Below are positions 35,931-42,350 of a stretch of DNA of 42,350 bases, piece after piece (the first letter of the stretch is position 1; every line of letters starts with the position of its first letter). The translations under genes were made by a program, and so were the position numbers. Source of the stretch: Haloimpatiens lingqiaonensis (lineage in GTDB: Bacteria > Bacillota > Clostridia > Clostridiales > Clostridiaceae). The notes beneath the pieces were generated by a model. That model worked only from the letters and a program-made list of their open reading frames with translations, did no database searches and was not told the DNA's origin. The stretch covers positions 1 to 42,350 of the forward strand of contig NZ_CABDWS010000022.1 of assembly GCF_901447495.1 (NCBI RefSeq), read 5' to 3'.

Positions 35931-37694
35931 TTGATATCAGAAGATCTCATCTTAAGAATAAAAGAAGAAAATGATATAGTAGATGTAATTTCTCAGGTTG
36001 TTAATTTAAAAAAAACCGGAAGAAATTATATAGGGTTATGCCCTTTTCATGGAGAAAAAACTCCATCATTTACGGTATCACCAGACAAACAAATATTTAA
36101 ATGTTTTGGATGTGGCGAAGCTGGAAATGTATACACTTTTATTATGAAAAATAGAAATGTTACTTTTCCGGAAGCTGTAAAAATACTTGGGGATAGAGTT
36201 AACATAAGTATAGAGGAGGATAAGGGGAATAGTCCTCAAAGGGAAAAGAGAGAAAAACTCTACAAGATAAATGTAGAGGCAGCTAGGTACTTTTATAAGA
36301 ATCTAAACAATAACTCCAAGGCTAAAAATTACTTTTTAAAAAGAGGAATCACCTCTAAAACATTGGTTAAATTTGGTCTAGGATATGCTATGGATGGATG
36401 GAGTAATCTTATAAATTACTTAAAAGGAAAAGGGTATACAGAACTAGATATGATTGAAGCTGGACTTATAATTAAAAGTAAAAACGATTCTTATTACGAT
36501 AGATTTAGAAATAGAGTTATATTTCCGGTTTTCGACTATAAGGGGAAGGTCATAGGATTTGGAGGAAGAGTATTGGATGATTCAAAGCCAAAGTACTTGA
36601 ATTCTCCTGAAACTTATGTTTTTAAAAAGGGAACAAATTTATACGGGTTAAATTTTGCTTTAAACAATTTTAATGGAGATACCCTTATTATTGTAGAAGG
36701 GTACATGGATTGTATTTCTTTGCATCAAAGTGGTATAACTTACGTAGTTGCTTCTTTAGGCACCGCTTTTACTCAATACCAAGCAAAGCTTCTTAAGAGA
36801 TACGTAAAGAAGATAATAATTTCTTATGACTCAGATGCAGCTGGTCAAGCGGCTACTCTAAGAGGATTAGAAATATTAAAAAAAGAGGGCTTTGATGTGA
36901 GGGTGCTTACCATACCAGATGGGAAGGATCCGGATGAGTTTGTAAAAAATCATGGCAAGGAGGCTTTTGAGGAATTAATAGAAGAAGCACTACCGCTGAC
37001 GGAATATAGAATAAAAGTGGAAAGTAATGGAATAAATTTCGATGATAAGGAAATGATAATAAGGTATACTAAAAAGCTTATTCCAATACTAGCTGATTTA
37101 CAGCCCATAGAACAGGATTTATACATAAAAAGAGTTGCCCAAAAGGCAAATGTAAATCAGCAGGCTTTGTATGACATGATAAATAGATATTTAAATAGAA
37201 AATCAAAAAATTATGGAGAAATGGATTTTGCCCAGGACAGTACTGAAAAGTTGTATTTAGAGCCAGCGTATATAAAGGCAGAGAGAGTACTTATTAATAC
37301 AATGCTTAAGGACAATTCTAAAATAGAAGATATTAGCGGCATTATAAAACCAAAAGACATGGTACAGAATATTCATAGAGAGATATATGAATATATATTA
37401 AAAAACTCACAATTACCATCTGAGCAGTTAGCTAAAAGCTTAGAAACAAAGTGCATAGATGTTGAAAGTTCTAAGGAATTTGTGAAAATACTAGAAACAG
37501 AAATACTGGACGAAGGAAATTATGCAGAAGCCATTAAGGATTGCATAGCTCAGATAAAAAAATCTAAGTTAGAGGAGTCGAAAAAAACTATTATGGATAG
37601 AATTAGAAAATATGAATCAGAAGGAAACTTAGAGGAATCTATTAGATTAGCAAAAGAACTTGTTGATATCCAAAAAGAGATTTCACAAATTTAG
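35931..37694 (+). CDS. dnaG: DNA primase
   Basis: A 587-residue DnaG. The N-terminal CHC2 zinc finger is CPFHGEKTPSFTVSP with CFGCGEAG. The RNA polymerase/TOPRIM core has GFGGRVLDDSKPKYLNSPET, VEGYMDCISLHQSG and ISYDSDAAGQAA, and the C-terminal helical domain contacts the DnaB helicase. It makes the RNA primers for replication. The start is TTG 35931 after AGGTGGGAG. sigA follows after 25 bp, the conserved macromolecular synthesis operon, here without rpsU, which lies elsewhere. Confidence 0.97.
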   Translation: MISEDLILRIKEENDIVDVISQVVNLKKTGRNYIGLCPFHGEKTPSFTVSPDKQIFKCFGCGEAGNVYTFIMKNRNVTFPEAVKILGDRVNISIEEDKGNSPQREKREKLYKINVEAARYFYKNLNNNSKAKNYFLKRGITSKTLVKFGLGYAMDGWSNLINYLKGKGYTELDMIEAGLIIKSKNDSYYDRFRNRVIFPVFDYKGKVIGFGGRVLDDSKPKYLNSPETYVFKKGTNLYGLNFALNNFNGDTLIIVEGYMDCISLHQSGITYVVASLGTAFTQYQAKLLKRYVKKIIISYDSDAAGQAATLRGLEILKKEGFDVRVLTIPDGKDPDEFVKNHGKEAFEELIEEALPLTEYRIKVESNGINFDDKEMIIRYTKKLIPILADLQPIEQDLYIKRVAQKANVNQQALYDMINRYLNRKSKNYGEMDFAQDSTEKLYLEPAYIKAERVLINTMLKDNSKIEDISGIIKPKDMVQNIHREIYEYILKNSQLPSEQLAKSLETKCIDVESSKEFVKILETEILDEGNYAEAIKDCIAQIKKSKLEESKKTIMDRIRKYESEGNLEESIRLAKELVDIQKEISQI

Positions 37695-37719
37695 TTTATG
37701 AAAGGAGGTAATGGATAGT

Positions 37720-38781
37720 ATGGATAAAAATGAAAAAATGAAATTAGTTAAAAATCTTATGGAAAAAGGAAAAAATAAAGGTAGTTTAACATATAAAGAG
37801 ATAATGGATGAGCTGGAAAAGGTAGATCTTAATCCAGAGCAAATAGAGAAAATATATGAGGTCTTAGAATCTACTGGAATAAAGGTAGAAGGAGAAGAAA
37901 TAGAAGATTTAGGTAAGGAAGAGGAAATTGATATAAATATACCAGAAGGTATTGCTATAGATGACCCTGTAAGAATGTATTTGAAAGAAATAGGAAAAGT
38001 ACCTCTATTGGAACCAGAGGAAGAAACTAATTTGGCTAAAAGAATTGAAGAGGGAGATCAAGTAGCTAAAAAGAAACTTGCAGAAGCTAACTTAAGATTG
38101 GTAGTAAGTATAGCCAAAAGATACGTGGGAAGAGGAATGTTATTCTTAGATTTAATACAGGAAGGTAATCTAGGTCTTATAAAGGCAGTAGAAAAGTTCG
38201 ACTATAGAAAAGGTTACAAATTCAGTACCTATGCCACATGGTGGATACGTCAAGCTATAACTAGAGCAATAGCAGACCAAGCTAGAACCATAAGAATACC
38301 TGTTCATATGGTAGAGACTATAAACAAACTTATAAGAGTTTCAAGGCAATTACTTCAAGAATTGGGCAGGGAGCCTCAGCCAGAAGAAATAGCTAAAGAA
38401 ATGGATATGCCTGTAGATAAGGTAAGAGAAATAATGAAAATTGCTCAAGAACCGGTTTCTTTAGAAACTCCTATAGGAGAGGAAGAGGATAGTCACCTAG
38501 GAGATTTTATTCCAGATGATGAAGCACCAGCACCAGCAGAAGCAGCGGCATTTACCATGCTAAAGGAACAGCTTATAAATGTTTTAGATACATTAACTCC
38601 TAGAGAAGAAAAAGTATTGAGGTTAAGATTTGGTCTTGATGATGGAAGAGCTAGAACCCTTGAAGAAGTGGGAAAAGAATTTAATGTAACTAGAGAAAGA
38701 ATAAGACAAATAGAAGCAAAGGCTTTAAGAAAATTAAGACATCCTAGCAGAAGTAAAAAACTAAAAGATTATTTAGATTAG
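37720..38781 (+). CDS. sigA: primary sigma factor SigA (RpoD)
   Basis: A 353-residue group 1 sigma factor with a short region 1.1, region 1.2 ([16 protein letters not shown]), region 2 ([37 protein letters not shown]), region 3, and region 4 with the helix-turn-helix [20 protein letters not shown]. It directs RNA polymerase to housekeeping promoters such as those listed here. ATG 37720 is preferred: the in-frame ATG 37711 is only 2 bp from GGAGG. It ends at a strong terminator. Confidence 0.97.
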   Translation: MDKNEKMKLVKNLMEKGKNKGSLTYKEIMDELEKVDLNPEQIEKIYEVLESTGIKVEGEEIEDLGKEEEIDINIPEGIAIDDPVRMYLKEIGKVPLLEPEEETNLAKRIEEGDQVAKKKLAEANLRLVVSIAKRYVGRGMLFLDLIQEGNLGLIKAVEKFDYRKGYKFSTYATWWIRQAITRAIADQARTIRIPVHMVETINKLIRVSRQLLQELGREPQPEEIAKEMDMPVDKVREIMKIAQEPVSLETPIGEEEDSHLGDFIPDDEAPAPAEAAAFTMLKEQLINVLDTLTPREEKVLRLRFGLDDGRARTLEEVGKEFNVTRERIRQIEAKALRKLRHPSRSKKLKDYLD

Positions 38782-38855
38782 TAGTATGAAGAGATAATAG
38801 ATTAAAAGACAATAAATAAAAGATAAAAAATAATAAAATGATAGATTAATAGAAT

Positions 38856-38897
38856 AAAAGCACTATTTATTATTAATAATTTAAATAGTGCTTTTAC
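38856..38897 (+). terminator. terminator of dnaG-sigA
   Basis: AAAAGCACTATTTA (38856-38869) pairs perfectly with TAAATAGTGCTTTT (38882-38895) around a 12-nt A+T loop. The T tract is part of the stem. Confidence 0.88.
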
Positions 38898-38976
38898 TAC
38901 ATTTATAAGGTATAATATTTATATAAATAAAATTTCTTTATTTTGGAAATTTTAAATATAAGAAGGTGATTATAAT

Positions 38977-39864
38977 ATGAGTATATATAACTCTAGAAGA
39001 GGAATGGGATTGTTTTACCAAATTTTTATAGTTGCAGTTGTTAATACTGCTATAGGGGTATTGCTATTTTTAAGCAATAGTTATGTTATAAATGTATTTT
39101 CTAAAATATTATGTGTAGTTTTCAATTTATATATGTTGTATTATATAGCTTTGTTTTTCACAGTTAAGTTGGTAATTGATGAGGAATATATATATATACT
39201 TGGCATATTTAATTTTAAAAAGGTGAAAATTCCTATAAAGGATATAGAAGCATATACAGTGGCTACAGGTAAGATAAAGGGTGTTAGATTATCGGGTGTA
39301 TGTAATAATAACTTTGCACTTGGAAGAAGTATAATTGATAAAATAGGGGTAACCAGAATGTTTGTAACCAGTAATGAAGTTATTATATATATTAAAACTC
39401 CTGAAATAAATTATGCCATATCTCCTAAAGAATATGTATCATTAGAAAATTTATTTAAAGAGCATAATATACCTAGTGGATTTTATGAGATAAATTATAA
39501 AAAAAATAATGCTTTATATAAAGATAAAAAATTTATTAGATTGTTTTTAGTAGTAAGTATAATAATAATAATAATGACTTTAAATCCATTTATATTGTAT
39601 ATAATAGGAAAGCTACCACGTACCATGCCTTTAAACTATGATGCAGCTTTTAAACCGCTTTTATATGGTACAAGTAAGCAGTTTGCATTTAGGCAAATGG
39701 TTTATGGAGCTTTAAATATGATAGTATTATTTTGTATGTATTATGCTTCATATTTTCATGCTAAATATGATAAGAAGTCTTCATTCATATATATTTACAT
39801 GGCACTAATAGTGTCTATTGGTTTTTTAGGAATGCAGTTTAGAATATTGAGTACTAATTTATAA
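38977..39864 (+). CDS. membrane protein with bacterial PH-like domain
   Basis: A 295-residue protein with two N-terminal membrane helices (about 12-57), a soluble beta-rich region (about 60-165, VIDEEYIYILGIFNFKKVKI, VYIKTPEINYAISPKEY-like strands) resembling bacterial PH domains, then three C-terminal membrane helices (about 183-205, 235-255, 265-287). I do not recognise a named gene. ATG 38977 follows AGAAGGTGA. TATAAT at 38911-38916 could be its -10 box, so it is probably transcribed separately from sigA. Function unknown. Confidence 0.72.
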   Translation: MSIYNSRRGMGLFYQIFIVAVVNTAIGVLLFLSNSYVINVFSKILCVVFNLYMLYYIALFFTVKLVIDEEYIYILGIFNFKKVKIPIKDIEAYTVATGKIKGVRLSGVCNNNFALGRSIIDKIGVTRMFVTSNEVIIYIKTPEINYAISPKEYVSLENLFKEHNIPSGFYEINYKKNNALYKDKKFIRLFLVVSIIIIIMTLNPFILYIIGKLPRTMPLNYDAAFKPLLYGTSKQFAFRQMVYGALNMIVLFCMYYASYFHAKYDKKSSFIYIYMALIVSIGFLGMQFRILSTNL

Positions 39865-39931
39865 TTCTATAAATAAAATATATTATTTATGTGTGAAATT
39901 TAAGTTAATTATTTTTATAGAATATTAAGGA

Positions 39932-40066
39932 TTTATCCGATGACTACCTGCCGTAACACTCCCACTTCTAACAAAGTGGGAGATAACGGCAGCTACGTCC
40001 CTGGATAACGATCTCTAACCTTCAGTTGGAGTAAAAACTCCATCTGAAGCTAAGAGCTCTGTTTAT
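39932..40066 (+). repeat. dispersed double-hairpin element, copy 6
   Basis: A complete copy between the PH-like gene and trmK, almost identical to copy 3 and with the same mismatched long stem. It ends 140 bp before trmK. The remaining 40067-40206 stretch holds no recognisable feature. Confidence 0.92.
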
Positions 40067-40206
40067 ATAATGGAGAAAATTGAATAACTACATTTTCAAT
40101 ACAAAATATTGCGTTTTCTTGTAGGAATAATTGCGATGTTTTGTAGATTTTCTTTAAAAGCGGAAATGTAAAAATTCCTCTTTTGATACTAAATTTTTAG
40201 AATAGG

Positions 40207-40905
40207 ATGATGAAATTGGATATAAGTACAAGATTAAAAGTTATAGCTTCAATGGTGGATAAATGTGAAGTTCTAGTAGATGTAGGTACAGATCACGCAT
40301 ATATACCAATATATTTAGTGAAAAAAGGAATTTGTCAAAGGGCTATAGCATCTGACATAAATAAGGGTCCTGTGGAAAAAGCTAAGTTTAATGTAGCTAT
40401 GGAGGGATTGAAAGAAGAAATACAGTGCAGGCTAGGGGGAGGTTTTTCAACCATAAAACCTTCTGAGGCAAATGTTGCAGTTATAGCTGGTATGGGAGGA
40501 AATCTCATAAGAGATATTATTTTAGAGAGAGAAGAAGTATTTAAAAGTCTTCAATATGCTGTACTTCAGCCAGTTCAAAATCCGGAAGTTTTAAGGGAGT
40601 TCATTTACCAAAGAGGGTATGAAATTTTAGATGAAGAATTGTGTTTTGAAGAGGAAAAATATTATCAAATAATTAAAGTTAGATTTAATAATAAGCCTAT
40701 AAAGGTAAAAGATATATATTATGAGGTTGGACAAAAACTTATAGAGAAAAAGCATCCTCTATTGAAGGATTTTTTAATGCATTTGATTAATAAAAACGAA
40801 AAAATATTAAATGCAATAAAGGATGATACGGAGCTGGCTAGAAAAAGAAAAATGCAGATAAGCAATAAACTAAAGGAATTAAAGGAGCTGATTTCATGTG
40901 TTTAA
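40207..40905 (+). CDS. trmK: tRNA (adenine-22-N1)-methyltransferase
   Basis: A 232-residue TrmK (YqfN). The SAM-binding region has LVDVGTDHAYIPIYL and AIASDINKGPVEKA, the NPPY-replacing block AVIAGMGGNLI, and LQPVQNPEVLREF; the C-terminal coiled coil is typical. It methylates A22 of certain tRNAs. The start is uncertain: ATG 40207, ATG 40210 or TTG 40216 all share the weak AGGA near 40204. It lies downstream of sigA and overlaps the next gene by 10 bp, as in Bacillus. Confidence 0.93.
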   Translation: MMKLDISTRLKVIASMVDKCEVLVDVGTDHAYIPIYLVKKGICQRAIASDINKGPVEKAKFNVAMEGLKEEIQCRLGGGFSTIKPSEANVAVIAGMGGNLIRDIILEREEVFKSLQYAVLQPVQNPEVLREFIYQRGYEILDEELCFEEEKYYQIIKVRFNNKPIKVKDIYYEVGQKLIEKKHPLLKDFLMHLINKNEKILNAIKDDTELARKRKMQISNKLKELKELISCV

Positions 40906-41711
40906 AGGTTAGAGATATAGAAAACATAATGGAGGAATATGCTCCATCAAAATTTAAAGTTAGTTATGATAATGTAGGGCTTATGGTAGGTGACAGTGAA
41001 GAAGAAGTTAAGGGAATATTAATAGCTTTAGATTGCACTTTAAAAGTTATAGAAGAAGCTAAAGAAAAGGGATGTAATTTCATTTTAACCCATCATCCTT
41101 TGATTTTTAATAAGCCTTCATCCATAACCAGTGGCACACTACAGGGAAAGAAAATAATAGAATTAATTAAAAACAATATAAATTTATATTCTAGTCATAC
41201 AAATTTAGATGCTGTATATGGTGGCTTAAATACTATGATTATGAAAAAATTAGGCTTTGAAAATTATTCAACTATGGAATTAGACTCCAAAAGGGAACCT
41301 GGGGACAATGAAACAGGTATTGGTAGATTGACCATATTGGATGAGTCTATGTCCATTGGAGATTTATGCAGATTGGTGAAAAGTAAGCTGCACATACCTT
41401 TTATAAGATATACTGGAGATGAAAGCTGGAAAGTAAATAAAATAGCAGTGATCAATGGCAGTGGAGAAGATTTTTTTGGTATAGCTAAAAAATTAGGTGC
41501 CCAGTGCATAATAACAGGGGATACTACCTATCACGATGCCAGTGACTATACAGAAGAGGGCATAAGTATAATTGATGTAGGGCATTTTGAAACAGAATGG
41601 CCAGCTTTTAAAATGTTTGGAGAACTGCTTCAGGAGCAATTAAAAGAAAAAGGATACAATGTAGAAGTGATTATATCTGAAAAAACTAGCAGGGTTTATA
41701 AATTTAAGTAA
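40896..41711 (+). CDS. Nif3-like dinuclear metal centre protein (YqfO)
   Basis: A 271-residue Nif3/YqfO-family protein. Metal ligands are visible in THHPLIF, SSHTNLDA and VGHFETEWPAF. It is the short form, without the middle PII-like domain found in B. subtilis YqfO. It is often labelled GTP cyclohydrolase 1 type 2, but the activity is not established for the family. ATG 40896 follows AAAGGAG and overlaps the trmK end, so the pair is translationally coupled. Confidence 0.93.
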   Translation: MCLKVRDIENIMEEYAPSKFKVSYDNVGLMVGDSEEEVKGILIALDCTLKVIEEAKEKGCNFILTHHPLIFNKPSSITSGTLQGKKIIELIKNNINLYSSHTNLDAVYGGLNTMIMKKLGFENYSTMELDSKREPGDNETGIGRLTILDESMSIGDLCRLVKSKLHIPFIRYTGDESWKVNKIAVINGSGEDFFGIAKKLGAQCIITGDTTYHDASDYTEEGISIIDVGHFETEWPAFKMFGELLQEQLKEKGYNVEVIISEKTSRVYKFK

Positions 41712-41788
41712 TAAGGTTAAAATGTTAATTGAAAAATCTCCACTTCAGCGTAAGCAAATATAGGAATCTAATACAGCATATACATTTA

Positions 41789-41843
41789 CAGAAGTTTAGC
41801 ACTTAAAAATTTTTGGGGCGTGAGCCCGCTGATTTATAATGAA
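41789..41843 (+). repeat. 55-bp dispersed repeat, copy B
   Basis: Matches 8635-8689 over its whole length with scattered substitutions and a 1-nt gap. It lies between the Nif3-like gene and the transposase; the rest of 41712-41918 has no other clear feature. Confidence 0.6.
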
Positions 41844-41918
41844 TGATTGAGGGTTAGGTTAAAAACCATAAATTCTGATTTTTGCTGGAAATTTTAGAGA
41901 AAAAATTTGCATAATAAA

Positions 41919-41969
41919 AGCATCCTTTTTATAATAGTTTTGACAAGAAACCAACTTAAAAAGGATGCT
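41919..41969 (+). promoter_or_regulatory. hairpin over the transposase ribosome binding site
   Basis: AGCATCCTTTTTA (41919-41931) pairs perfectly with TAAAAAGGATGCT (41957-41969). The right arm contains AAAAGGA, the only Shine-Dalgarno-like sequence before the transposase ATG at 41976. Transcripts entering from outside would fold it and block translation, a known protection used by insertion sequences such as IS10 and IS200. Confidence 0.6.
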
Positions 41970-41975
41970 GATAAA

Positions 41976-42350
41976 ATGAGTAAAAGTTATTTAAAACAAT
42001 TACTTACTTATATTAATAAGGTATACGATATAGGTGAAAAAATCAATAACTTAAAAGATAAAAGAATAAAATCTGATGTAAAAATTTCAACAATTACCTT
42101 CGTGGTGTTATTTGGATTTATGCTTCAGATAAGAAGTTTCAATAGATTAGAACATTGGCTTAAAAAAGGCAAGTTTAAAAAAGTAATACCTAAAAAAACT
42201 AAAATGCCACGCATTGATGCCGTTAGGCGCTCCTTAAGTGATTTTGATTTAGATGGATTAAAAGAAATTCATAAACATATAATAAAAACCATTGTAAAAA
42301 ATAAAGTATTTAGAAATGGTACTATAGATAAATTAAAAGTAGTTGCCATA
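41976..42350 (+). mobile_element. 5' part of a DDE-type transposase gene (insertion sequence), cut by window end
   Basis: An open frame of 125 codons from ATG 41976 runs off the window. MSKSYLKQLLTYINKVYDIG, FGFMLQIRSFNRLEHWLKKG, RIDAVRRSLSDFDLDGLKEI and the final KLKVVAI resemble the N terminus of clostridial IS4/ISNCY-like transposases, where KVVAIDG carries the first catalytic aspartate, which would fall just beyond the edge. The family is assigned from general resemblance only. The left inverted repeat could not be placed without the right end. Confidence 0.7.

Noticed and set aside
2584-40066. The six ~135-bp copies as a CRISPR array
   Set aside because: The copies are far too long, dispersed over 37 kb and partly inverted, with no regular spacers and no cas genes.
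40080-40140. Riboswitch or operator before trmK, suggested by repeated ATTGCG/TTTTGTA
   Set aside because: No stable stem or known riboswitch core could be drawn; the repeats are short and A+T-rich.

Overview
The window is A+T-rich DNA from a spore-forming Firmicute, almost certainly a Clostridium (sensu stricto) chromosome; the species cannot be fixed from sequence alone. Evidence: spore genes (gpr, spoIIP, yqfC, yqfD, a CotS-like gene), low-GC codon use, strong AGGAGG-type ribosome binding sites, and a gene order matching the conserved yqe/yqf block of Bacillus and Clostridium. There are no rRNA, tRNA or CRISPR loci. Only the right edge carries an autonomous mobile element, cut off by the window end.

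Layout. 1-2583: an intact but catalytically degenerate P-type ATPase. 2584-5475: comEC and holA, facing rpsT across a shared palindromic terminator. 5739-7959: the sporulation genes gpr (spore protease) and spoIIP (engulfment). 7960-9591: 1.6 kb without a gene, packed with palindromes and nested inverted repeats. 9592-12697: lepA and hemW, separated by two heptamer arrays. 12890-17790: the CIRCE-controlled heat-shock operon hrcA-grpE-dnaK-dnaJ. 18053-22253: prmA-rsmE-mtaB-HIT and rpsU-yqeY (translation and RNA modification). 22356-29977: yqfC-yqfD-pgpH-ybeY, dgkA/PAP2, cdd, era and recO, with phoH missing from its usual slot. 29970-34325: a UBA/DUF4342 gene, a CcpN-like regulator and ppdK. 34493-35560: a cotS-like gene on the minus strand. 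35931-38781: dnaG-sigA. 38977-41711: a PH-like membrane protein, trmK and a Nif3-family gene. 41976-42350: the start of a transposase.

The genes serve chromosome replication and repair (holA, dnaG, recO), ribosome biogenesis and translation (rpsT, rpsU, lepA, prmA, rsmE, mtaB, ybeY, era, trmK), protein folding, transcription (sigA), central carbon metabolism (CcpN-like and ppdK) and sporulation.

The most unusual signal is a family of six ~135-bp non-coding elements (one inverted), each with two hairpins between constant TTTAT ends, placed in gene junctions and often starting at a stop codon. Two copies have perfect 23-bp stems with matching changes in both arms; the other four share a mismatched chimeric stem. 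Other points of interest: a 17-bp hairpin that buries the comEC ribosome binding site; a recO gene that seems to start at CTG; heptanucleotide tandem arrays at several sites; a 267-bp palindrome after spoIIP; and a hairpin over the transposase ribosome binding site.
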